Part shown: positions 1 through 6,974 of the stretch, piece after piece
How positions within the stretch are numbered: the first letter of the stretch is position 1
Layout: each line of letters starts with the position of its first letter
From: JADGRA01 sp052143535
GTDB taxonomy: Bacteria; Myxococcota; Myxococcia; Myxococcales; Myxococcaceae
Length of the DNA: 64,000 nt
Assembly (NCBI GenBank): GCA_052143535.1
Contig: JBKQSS010000056.1
Coordinates: 1 to 64,000 of the forward strand
Direction: 5' to 3'
The notes under the pieces: model-generated
What the model was told of the DNA's origin: nothing
The model's input: the letters and a program-made list of their open reading frames with translations, nothing else
Database searches by the model: none
Translations under genes and position numbers: made by a program

Positions 1-4
1 TTCG

Positions 5-349
5 ATGGCGTTCGGACTCGCTCTTGTCCTAGTTCCGGCGGAGCTGCTCGCGGCATATGGCGTGACGTTGACGCCGGGGACCGCTGTCGTCGCGCGGCTC
101 TTCGGCTCCGCGTTGGTGGGATATGGCGTCGTGGGCTGGCTCGCGCGTACTGCGGCTCCTTCGGAAGCATTAAGGGCCATTGTTCTTGGCTACTTTTTCG
201 GCAGCACTGTCGGTTGCGTAGTTGCATTGCACGGCGTCTTGTCCGGCGCGACCAACGCACTCGGCTGGTCGACCCTGGCGATTTACGCGCTTTTCGCTGT
301 GGGCTTCGGAGTCTTCCACTTCAGGAAAGCGGCCGTGGCGCGGGCTTGA
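5..349 (+). CDS. Small multi-pass membrane protein, 5' end probably cut by window
   Basis: A 114-residue integral membrane protein with about four hydrophobic segments (residues 3-20, 27-47, 55-77 and 84-105) and almost no soluble domain. The pattern of a Leu/Pro-rich first helix, a short loop ending in LTPGTAVVARLFG and a second Gly-rich helix resembles small DUF4345-like membrane proteins of unknown function; that assignment is family resemblance only. The reading frame stays open to the first bases of the window, and relatives usually carry a few more N-terminal residues, so the true start probably lies upstream. No ribosome binding site can be judged. Base composition is less GC-rich than the housekeeping genes further right, which fits the accessory character of the first 6.5 kb. 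Confidence 0.55.
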   Translation: MAFGLALVLVPAELLAAYGVTLTPGTAVVARLFGSALVGYGVVGWLARTAAPSEALRAIVLGYFFGSTVGCVVALHGVLSGATNALGWSTLAIYALFAVGFGVFHFRKAAVARA

Positions 350-481
350 CTCAGGACAGGCGCCATCGACAACCCGCAAGGAAGCTGCCAAGCCGGCAGA
401 ACTTGCCAAATAGTGTGTTCGTGACCCGAGTGCTGCGCTGAGAGATGGTTGCAAGGGCCACTTGCCGCAGCACTACCTACA

Positions 482-848
482 ATGCTCTGGGTGTTCAGAC
501 TGTTGTGTGTCCTTGCGGGTCTCGGCGCGATGGATTGCAGCTCGTCGCCGCAAATTCCTAATTGCCCCGACGGTGGGTACTGCACGCTGCTAAATGGCCT
601 TCCGTGGACCTCCGGCAGCTATACCTGTACACCTGCCCCGATTCGCTGCAATTGCAGCATGGCTTGCAACGGCCCCGACCCGTGCCCGCTGACCTGTCCA
701 GATGCGGGCACCCAGAACGTCTGCCCACAGGGCCTCGTCTGCGCGGCCGACGAGACGCGGTACTGCCAACCCCCAACCCTATTGCGACCCGTCATCTTTA
801 GACTGCCCTGTCGTTCCTGCTCCTCCTCCCGTATGCGTGACGCCCTAA
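482..848 (+). pseudogene. Cys-rich small secreted protein, interrupted by a one-base frameshift
   Basis: The frame from ATG 482 encodes a hydrophobic leader (MLWVFRLLCVLAGLGAMDC) followed by a Cys/Pro-rich body with many C-x(2-8)-C spacings, typical of small exported myxobacterial proteins. Within the run of five C at 770-774 the frame breaks. Read on in frame, the Cys pattern is lost and an unrelated tail runs to about 877. If one C is skipped, the protein continues with QPYCDPSSLDCPVVPAPPP and VCVTP and stops at TAA 846-848, keeping the Cys/Pro-rich style to the end. This points to a single-base insertion, either a real mutation or a sequencing error in a homopolymer. The residue before the candidate lipobox Cys is Asp, so lipidation is doubtful. 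Function unknown. Confidence 0.45.
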
Positions 849-1598
849 CCAGGCTGATCAAGCAGCCGGGGCCGTAGCAATGCTGCGCTCGTCTGCAGGG
901 AAGTGATGAAGCTGGAACTACGGCAGCGGCCAGCCTTCGGGTGGAACATGACGGCTAGGCGCTCAGCTGTCCCACCCAGGCGACGGCGGCTCAGGGCTCG
1001 AATTGCCCCACGTCCTGTTGAGGAGACCACAGGTCCCAGCAGTTGACTTCGCGGAGGTGCAAACAACCGATAACAGCGGGGACAACGAAACCGGTCAATA
1101 CCGATGCCACCCGAGCCCGAGCCCACGAACAACACCACCCAACAAAGGAGGGGCACAGTGTGAGCGGTGCCGGTCAAATGCCAAATGAGAACATTGAGGG
1201 GTACCCAACCCAACAAAGAGGCGGCGAATACCGCGACCCAAATCCGCCGACGACGCCAGGCGCCGACTTAGGGCCAGGTCTGAGGGCTGGCTGGGGCGCT
1301 CATCGCCTTCACTATCGGCCGCTGAGCTCGTTCCGGCCAGCCGCCTTCCGCGCGCCGGAAACTCCGGCGGGACGCGGCGGGCTACCGTTATGGTGAACGT
1401 CAGTTTTCGAGCTTGCCTCGGCGCAACCAGATTGTCAGTGCGCGTTGAGGAGGGTGGACGCTCCCCTCTAGCGGCCTGCGCAGCGGCAGACGCCGCCGGT
1501 CAGTGGCCTCGGCGATGTTTTTTGACGGCACTGCGAAGGCGGCGTACAGCCACCCCCATCCTAGGGCTATCCCACCGACATCCGCTCTCTGGTGCGGC
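849..1598. other. Gene-poor stretch, no supported coding sequence
   Basis: About 750 bases without a convincing gene. Open frames here are short, lack ribosome binding sites and have unnatural composition. Around 1288-1360 there is a sequence beginning GCGCTCATCGC and containing GTTCCGGCCAGCCGC that weakly resembles the interspersed repeat seen at 2316, 4626 and 6431; it may be a decayed copy, but the match is too poor to call. Nothing else is recognised. Confidence 0.5.
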
Positions 1599-2006
1599 CT
1601 ACTTCACCTTGCGCGCCGCGCGCGCAAGGGGCTGGCCCCGTTGCAGGCTCCAAAGTGCGCGCGCAGAGAGGATGACGGCGAAGATCGCGGTAACGCCGAG
1701 CGCGATGAGTGTCCAGACGAAGAAAAATCCTCCGCTGGACTTGGCGATCTCGCCGACTCCCGCCCCTCTCATGTGGACGACGGGAACGACTGACCCAAGG
1801 AGCGACCCGAGGAGGATGATGACGTACCCCGATCGCCGTTCGGCGAGCACCAGCGTTCCGTACAGCCAGACGACCAGAACGAGCACCCCAACCATGTTTG
1901 AGACCCCTCCCGGCTCCATCCCGCGGACGACGTCGTCCGTCAGGTGAGAGGTCATCAGGAGGATCGAGAGCAGAGACGCGATGGTTAACATAACGTTGGG
2001 TTTCAT
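1599..2006 (-). CDS. Four-helix membrane protein of unknown function
   Basis: A 135-residue integral membrane protein. Hydrophobic stretches lie near residues 5-20, 36-53, 61-78 and 92-113, the first possibly acting as an uncleaved signal anchor, and the C-terminal tail is basic (LARAARKVK), which suggests a cytoplasmic end. The ATG at 2006 is preceded on the minus strand by AAAGAGA seven or so bases upstream, an acceptable ribosome binding site. It is not recognisable as a named family. It stands alone in the accessory segment, with gene-free DNA on both sides, so neighbours give no hint about its job. Confidence 0.65.
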   Translation of the reverse strand: MKPNVMLTIASLLSILLMTSHLTDDVVRGMEPGGVSNMVGVLVLVVWLYGTLVLAERRSGYVIILLGSLLGSVVPVVHMRGAGVGEIAKSSGGFFFVWTLIALGVTAIFAVILSARALWSLQRGQPLARAARKVK

Positions 2007-2315
2007 TTGATAGTCTCTTTGTTAGACTTGTGTGTATCTCTCAGTGAGGCACATGACCGCGACCTGCTCCCCAGAACAGTACGCCTCAAACATAACTCCT
2101 CCGCCCATCGGCCTGATCCGATCTTGCGGACAGTCGCCATCCGGCTTTCTACGGGGCGGGGATTCTTTAGTGTCGACCATCCGGGGGCCACGGAACCGAC
2201 TGCGGCGGTGACGCGGTCCGTACCTGTACGTCAACCGCGATGACGGTGTACCGGTAGGACTCGCTGGTCGGTGCGGTGAACGCGCGAAGACCATAGAGCA
2301 ATTGGGCGAACGCGA
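2007..2315. other. Intergenic, nothing recognised
   Basis: Roughly 300 bases between the membrane protein start and the first clear repeat copy. Short open frames exist on both strands but have no ribosome binding sites or protein-like composition. It probably contains the promoter of the minus-strand membrane protein, which cannot be placed with confidence. Confidence 0.4.
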
Positions 2316-2432
2316 GCGCTCATCGCGGTCGCAACAGCACTCCCACCTGAGCGCCCGTTCAAACAGGCCAACCGCGTCCCTTCCAAGTCCGCGACGTTCC
2401 GTCGAGCGCATAGCGAATAGATAGCGAATGCC
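2316..2432 (+). repeat. Interspersed palindromic repeat, copy A
   Basis: Begins GCGCTCATCGC and ends near GAGCGCATAGCGAA...GCGAATGCC. It shares with copy B (4626-4745) the left end, the segment TCCCACC, the CCGTTCA block and the almost identical core CAAGTCCGCGACGTTCCGT followed by GAGCGCATAGCGAA. The outer ends GCGCTC and GAGCGC are inverted repeats. It lies 20 bases beyond the 3' end of the beta-propeller gene. Confidence 0.75.
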
Positions 2433-2452
2433 GCCCGAGAAACGCGCCGACG

Positions 2453-4474
2453 TTAGTACGCCTGCACCTTGCCCATCCGAGGCGGCTTCACGGGGGCTGC
2501 GACGCCGTAAATGACGGTGATGCCCGACCCGCCGCCCTGCGTCGAGGTGGCTCGGACTGGGTCAGTGGCCGTCGTCGCTTCGAGAAGGTTCCAGTTGTTC
2601 GCGGCCCAGATGTTACCGGCCGGGTCAACGGAAACATCCGTAACCATCTGGATGCTCCCCCCCGTAAACACGTGAATGACATCGCCAGTCTTAGTGCCAG
2701 CAGCATGGCCCTTGGTGCCGTCCCCGGCCATCAACGTGACGCAACGACCCCACATGTTGCCAACCCAAACGTCATCATTTCCATCCACGTTTAGGCCCCA
2801 AGGGATGTTGATTGCCTCGCCCGAAAAGCCCAGCGGCGCTGGTTGGGTGCCATCCGGGCGAATCATGTTGACCGCACCGGTAGGCCGCGCCGGTGGCCCC
2901 ATGACGTATTTGAACATGGCCGCAGTAACCAGCTTGAATTGCTCCATGATTGAGATTCCATCGGGAAGCTGCGGCTGCGGAGTCTTCAAGTCCATGTTGC
3001 TCACCACCCAAACATTCTCTTTCGAGTCCAAGGCGAGGGCGCGGACACCAATCCCGGCCCGGAAGCTCTCCACCTTTGTAGGGTCTTTGGCAGGGAACCG
3101 GACAACCGAGTCCGACGAGGAGTTGGCGACCCAGACGCGATTCTGAGAGTCGATGACGATGTCGAAGGGCGACTTCAGCCCGGCGACCTTGACGATGCGC
3201 CCGTCCTTGATTCGTCCCCCAGGAAAGAACAGCAACTGATTGTCTGAGCCATCGGCAATCCAGACATCGCCGTTAGTAGCCACCCCGATGCCCATCAGAC
3301 CGAGGAATTTCTCCTTGAACGGAAAATCGGCTTCCGTAGCGACTGGCTTGCCGTTGAAATCCATGACGAGAATCTTGCCGTTGAAGCTGCTAATCCAGAC
3401 GCGGTCCTTCGTAACGGCAGTGCCCCAGCCGACGCCGTCAATGCCCATCCCGGTGAAGCCGGTGATGGGCGGGGAGAGAGCGACTCCATTGGGGGTGAAC
3501 TTCCCTACCCCGCCGCCGATGCTTTTATTGACGCCGGACTGCGAGCCGGCCATCCAGTTCATTCCGGTCCAGAGGTTACCCTCCGCATCAAACATCAACC
3601 GTCCGCTGGAGTACGTGCCGCCTCCCGCGAAGGCTAGCGAGAGCATGAAGTCGTCGGGGACGTAGGCAAGGTATGGCACGAAGGGGGCCGCACGCCGGGA
3701 GCCATCCTTCGGCTGCGGGTAAGCTTCATCGAACAACGCATAGACCGCCTTCGGGTTTGCCCAGGGCGTGCGGGCAATGCTGGCCATCGCCTCGATGGTG
3801 TCTTTCGGTGTCGTGCCGTCCGTCAGGGCGGCGGCGTTCAGGAATCGGGCGCGCCAGTCGTCGCTGGCAGCAATGGCGAAGAAAGAGATGAGCGAGCCGA
3901 GTGTGTCCAAAGTCGCAAGCGTCGTGGTCTGGGTGCTGTTGAGGGGGTCCAGCAGGGCCTTGCCCCATCTCCCTGTGGAGGGCTCCACAAGGTTCGGCAC
4001 GTTCCCGGCAGCGATGCGAAGGCCAAGGGGATTACCGGATAGCCCGCCTCCCTTGATGAACTGGGCGGCGGTGAATGCCGAGGCCACGGTCGTTAGCTCG
4101 TTGATGGTGACTGTTTTCAGCACCGGGCTTCCGAGCAGGACCATCAACGCGATGGCCGGGTTATCGCCAACTGCCTTGCTTGCCTTGGGCTGGCCGCCCT
4201 TGGCGACCACCACGAGCACACTGTCTTTGCCCGGAGCGGTGATTGCCCGAAACTCAAACCGTCCGTCCGCGGCCGTCTTGGTTTGGGCGACTTGCTTGGG
4301 TTCGCCGGCGCTAGCGGTCCACACCGTGACGGTGGCTTTGGCAACGGGAGCGCCACCGACGAGAACCTGACCCTTCAGGGAGTCGGCAGCGAAGGTCGGT
4401 CCGGCGAGCAAGAGGCTGCCCGCAAAAAGCAGCGACCCCACACAGGTGAGTACGTTCGTGCGGCTTCCAAGCAT
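2453..4474 (-). CDS. Exported beta-propeller protein with carboxypeptidase-like N-domain (NHL/Vgb type)
   Basis: A 673-residue exported protein. ATG 4474 was chosen because AAAGGAG sits eight bases upstream and a signal peptide follows at once (hydrophobic core LLFAGSLLLAGPTFA, cleavage near AAD); the longer open frame upstream has no such signal. After the signal, residues about 35-110 form a transthyretin-like carboxypeptidase regulatory fold (start LKGQVLVGGAPVAKATVTVW). The C-terminal half carries repeated blade motifs of the NHL, SMP-30 and streptogramin-lyase (Vgb) superfamily: LWTGMNW, DVWIADG, RVWVANSS, NVWVVSN, DVWVGN and NIWAANN. Such propellers bind ligands or cell-surface polymers. 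A lyase activity cannot be inferred from what is visible. The gene lies between repeat copies A and B. Confidence 0.75.
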   Translation of the reverse strand: MLGSRTNVLTCVGSLLFAGSLLLAGPTFAADSLKGQVLVGGAPVAKATVTVWTASAGEPKQVAQTKTAADGRFEFRAITAPGKDSVLVVVAKGGQPKASKAVGDNPAIALMVLLGSPVLKTVTINELTTVASAFTAAQFIKGGGLSGNPLGLRIAAGNVPNLVEPSTGRWGKALLDPLNSTQTTTLATLDTLGSLISFFAIAASDDWRARFLNAAALTDGTTPKDTIEAMASIARTPWANPKAVYALFDEAYPQPKDGSRRAAPFVPYLAYVPDDFMLSLAFAGGGTYSSGRLMFDAEGNLWTGMNWMAGSQSGVNKSIGGGVGKFTPNGVALSPPITGFTGMGIDGVGWGTAVTKDRVWISSFNGKILVMDFNGKPVATEADFPFKEKFLGLMGIGVATNGDVWIADGSDNQLLFFPGGRIKDGRIVKVAGLKSPFDIVIDSQNRVWVANSSSDSVVRFPAKDPTKVESFRAGIGVRALALDSKENVWVVSNMDLKTPQPQLPDGISIMEQFKLVTAAMFKYVMGPPARPTGAVNMIRPDGTQPAPLGFSGEAINIPWGLNVDGNDDVWVGNMWGRCVTLMAGDGTKGHAAGTKTGDVIHVFTGGSIQMVTDVSVDPAGNIWAANNWNLLEATTATDPVRATSTQGGGSGITVIYGVAAPVKPPRMGKVQAY

Positions 4475-4883
4475 GGACTGGGCTCCTTTGCAGGTCGCAG
4501 CGAGAGCCGAGACCGTCCTGGCTGCTTCACCAAGGGCACGAAGGGTGGTCAAGCGGAATCGCCACGACCAGGTGCGAGACGAAGAACGACCGATGAGAAC
4601 GGCTTCTCCTTCGGAACGAAGGCATGCGCTCATCGCAGCCCCGTCAGCACCTCCCACCGGCACGACCGTTCAGCGCGGGCCAAGCGCGTCCCGCGCAAGT
4701 CCGCGACGTTCCGTTGAGCGCATAGCGAAACAGATGGCGAATGCCACGCGAAAAACACTCTGACCCGGATGCAGAGTATGCCTCGAAAATGTGCTCGCCA
4801 CCCGAGCGACTCCGAAGCAGACTGCGCTCGCCGGAACGACGCACTGGGTATGCCCCGGCAGCACCAATAATCGTGGAGGAGTC
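4475..4883. promoter_or_regulatory. Divergent intergenic region with repeat copy B
   Basis: About 400 bases between two divergently transcribed genes, the minus-strand propeller gene and the plus-strand DUF1254 gene. It must hold both promoters, but no clear -35/-10 pair is visible. Its middle is occupied by repeat copy B. Open frames crossing it are composition artefacts. Confidence 0.4.
4626..4745 (+). repeat. Interspersed palindromic repeat, copy B
   Basis: The best preserved copy. The left end GCGCTCA (4627-4633) is the exact inverse complement of TGAGCGC near the right end. Inside, GCGCGGG and CCCGCGC are separated by ten bases and would form a seven-pair stem. The core CAAGTCCGCGACGTTCCGT is shared with copies A and C. 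It sits upstream of the DUF1254 gene, in the same orientation as the other copies. Confidence 0.78.
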
Positions 4884-6377
4884 GTGACTCTAAAGACGCT
4901 CTCAACCCTCGGCTTGGCGGCGTTGACCACAGCGCTGTTTTCCTGCGGCCAAAAGGCCGAAGACAAGGTTGTCAACGCGGAGGCCGCTGCGATGGACAAG
5001 GCCCGCTCGGACGCGAAGGCCGCCGAGGACTTGGTGAAGACGAAGGAGGCTCAAGAGACAGGCATCGACGCCTACATCTACGCCTACCCTCTCGTGACGA
5101 TGGAACTAACGCGGCGGCAATTCACGAACGTGCAACAGGCCGACGCCGCGCATGCGCCGATGGGCCAGTTCCTGAAGTTGCGCACCTACCCGGCTGTGGA
5201 CAATCACGCCGTTACGGCTCCCAACGCGGACACGCTGTACACGACGGTGTGGCTGGACGTGTCCAAGGAACCCTGGGTGGTCAGCGCACCTGACATGCAA
5301 GGCCGCTTTTTCCTCCTCCCGATGTTGGACGGTTGGACGACGGTTTTCGCAGACCCTGGCCAGCGCACGACCGGTACTCACGCGCAGACGTTTGCCGTAA
5401 CCGGACCAGGTTGGAGCGGGACGCTTCCGCCCGGCGTCACCGAATACAAGTCAGCCACTGGCATGGTGTGGCTGTTGGGCCGGATTTACTGCACTGGCAC
5501 GCCCGCGGATTACACGGCAGTCCATGCGTTGCAGGACAAGATGACCGCCCTACCCCTCTCGGCATTCGGCAAACCGTACACGCCGCCGCCAGGCACTGTG
5601 GACCCCAGCGTGGACATGAAGACTGCGGTCCGCGAGCAGGTAAGCGCCTTGGACGCACCCTCGTATTTCAAGCTGTTCGCCCAGCTGCTGAGGACCAATC
5701 CGCCGACGGCGGATGATGCGCCCATGGTTGCGAAGCTCGCGAAAATCGGCATCGTGCCCGGGCAGGACTTTGACGCCTCCAAGCTCGACCCTGCCGTGGC
5801 CAAAGGGTTGGCAGGCGTTCCGAAGCCAGCGCAGGACAAAATCATGGCCTGGATGAAGGAGGGCATTCTCGCGGGCGATGTGAAGCTCACGGACGGTTGG
5901 CTCTTTACGACCAAGACAGGCACTTACGGTACCGGCTACCGCCAGCGTGCGCTCATTACCGCCATAGGTCTTGGCGCAAACCGGCCACAGGATGCCGTTT
6001 ACCCCACGTCCGAAGGCCCTGACATCCTCACGAAGTACAACGGCGCAAACAAGTACGTCATGCACTTCAAGAAGGGCGAGATGCCGCCCGTTGCCGGCTT
6101 CTGGTCACTGACGATGTACGATGCGAGCTACTTCTTCGTCCCGAATGCAATCAACCGGTACACGGTGAGCCAGCGCAATAAGCTGAAGGCCAATCCTGAC
6201 GGCTCGGTCGACCTCTACATCCAGAACGAGGCACCCGGGAAAGCTAAAGAGGAGAACTGGCTGCCCGCGCCAAAGGACGCCTTCATCCTCATGCTGAGGC
6301 TTTATTGGCCGAAGGAGAAACCGCCATCGCTCCTCGACGGCACGTGGAGCATTCCGCGGGTTAACGAGGCTGGCTGA
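4884..6377 (+). CDS. DUF1254/DUF1214 lipoprotein
   Basis: A 497-residue protein starting at GTG 4884, preceded by GGAGG four bases upstream. The start gives a short signal ending in LFSC, so the product is probably a lipoprotein; starting further upstream adds a non-signal-like N-terminus. The segment GIDAYIYAYPLVTMELTRR begins a DUF1254 domain and the C-terminal part (GFWSLTMYDASYFFVPN and following) is a DUF1214 domain, the usual order for this family. Length is typical. The family is widespread in proteobacterial envelopes with no settled biochemical role. It is divergent from the propeller gene and lies between repeat copies B and C, immediately beside ssrA, suggesting these genes were acquired. 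Confidence 0.85.
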   Translation: MTLKTLSTLGLAALTTALFSCGQKAEDKVVNAEAAAMDKARSDAKAAEDLVKTKEAQETGIDAYIYAYPLVTMELTRRQFTNVQQADAAHAPMGQFLKLRTYPAVDNHAVTAPNADTLYTTVWLDVSKEPWVVSAPDMQGRFFLLPMLDGWTTVFADPGQRTTGTHAQTFAVTGPGWSGTLPPGVTEYKSATGMVWLLGRIYCTGTPADYTAVHALQDKMTALPLSAFGKPYTPPPGTVDPSVDMKTAVREQVSALDAPSYFKLFAQLLRTNPPTADDAPMVAKLAKIGIVPGQDFDASKLDPAVAKGLAGVPKPAQDKIMAWMKEGILAGDVKLTDGWLFTTKTGTYGTGYRQRALITAIGLGANRPQDAVYPTSEGPDILTKYNGANKYVMHFKKGEMPPVAGFWSLTMYDASYFFVPNAINRYTVSQRNKLKANPDGSVDLYIQNEAPGKAKEENWLPAPKDAFILMLRLYWPKEKPPSLLDGTWSIPRVNEAG

Positions 6378-6430
6378 GGGCCTTAGTCACCACTCGTAGG
6401 CCGTCTTCGAGCACAGCTCCGGCTACACCG

Positions 6431-6484
6431 CCGTTCAGTGCGGGCCAGTCACGTCCCGCGCAAGTCCGCGACGTTCCGTCGAGC
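6431..6484 (+). repeat. Interspersed palindromic repeat, copy C (right half)
   Basis: Contains CCGTTCAGTGCGGGCCAG, CGTCCCGCG and the core CAAGTCCGCGACGTTCCGT followed by GAGC, matching copy B over about 54 bases, then diverging into CTAACTAAACTAACTG. The internal stem is preserved with one wobble (GTGCGGG against CCCGCGC). It ends 26 bases from the tmRNA 3' end. Confidence 0.72.
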
Positions 6485-6509
6485 CTAACTAAACTAACTG
6501 ACTTCATTG

Positions 6510-6870
6510 TGGAGGCGGCGGGAATCGAACCCGCGTCCGGAAGCCTTCAACCCACCGACCCTACGTGCGTAGTCCGTGTTGCTAGCGTCGGGCCGCGTCC
6601 GAACACGGACAACCTCGCGCAGCCCCAGCCCGGAAAATCTCGCCGAACCTCGCCCGGGCAGCGAGGTTCAGCCAGCCCGCATTCTGACGGCCCATCCCCG
6701 GCCCACGGGCCGAGACCGGGGGGACCGCGCACTAGGGCTGTTTAAGCAGCCAGCGCGAGCTCAACGTTGTCGTTGGCTTTTGTGTTGTTGCCCTGGTGAT
6801 TTACGAGTGACAGGCCCACTCGGCACGCGTCGGAGGGCGTCATTGCCCCCGTCGAAACCAGGGCGCCCCC
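6510..6870 (-). ncRNA. ssrA: Transfer-messenger RNA (tmRNA)
   Basis: Rescues stalled ribosomes and tags their products for proteolysis. On the minus strand the 5' end GGGGGCG (6870-6864) pairs with CGCCTCC (6517-6511) as the acceptor stem, followed by GGTTTCGAC, the conserved tRNA-like element, and near the 3' end by GGGTTCGATTCCCG, the T arm. The tag frame (6777-6742) reads ANDNVELALAA and stop TAA, with resume codon GCC; the LAA end is the ClpXP/ClpAP degron. The CCA tail is not encoded: after the discriminator A (6510) the genome reads CAAT, so CCA must be added after transcription. It is one continuous tmRNA of about 361 nt. smpB and sspB lie further right in the window. Confidence 0.96.
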
Positions 6871-6884
6871 GGTTCAACCTGCCT

Positions 6885-6912
6885 ACCCTAACCTCTTTTG
6901 GTGTCTGGTCAA
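6885..6912 (-). promoter_or_regulatory. Sigma-70 type promoter of ssrA
   Basis: Minus-strand TTGACC (6912-6907) and TAGGGT (6890-6885) are separated by 16 bases and lie 14 bases before the mature tmRNA 5' end, leaving a short leader for RNase P to remove. Confidence 0.6.
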
Positions 6913-6974
6913 CGGTCCATAACCACCCAGGGAGAAAGGGCTTCTTGGCGCCCCCAACGCTTCCGCTGTAAGCC

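Noticed and set aside
1043..1396. 117-residue plus-strand frame in the gene-poor stretch
   Set aside because: It has no ribosome binding site, no hydrophobic or domain pattern, and a biased His/Pro/Thr composition.
1978..2030. GTTGGGT and GTTAGAC sites resembling integron attC ends
   Set aside because: The short motifs fit the GTTRRRY rule by chance; no matching partner with the required palindromic body was found, and no integrase is present.
4670..4999. Minus-strand frames containing MRSTERRGLARDALG
   Set aside because: This peptide is simply the translation of repeat copies A and B on the minus strand and not a conserved protein.
6509..6745. Open frame beginning MEAAGIEPASGSLQP over the 3' part of ssrA
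   Set aside because: It is the complement of the tmRNA T arm and acceptor. Such GIEPASG-type frames are well-known spurious proteins at tmRNA and tRNA 3' ends.
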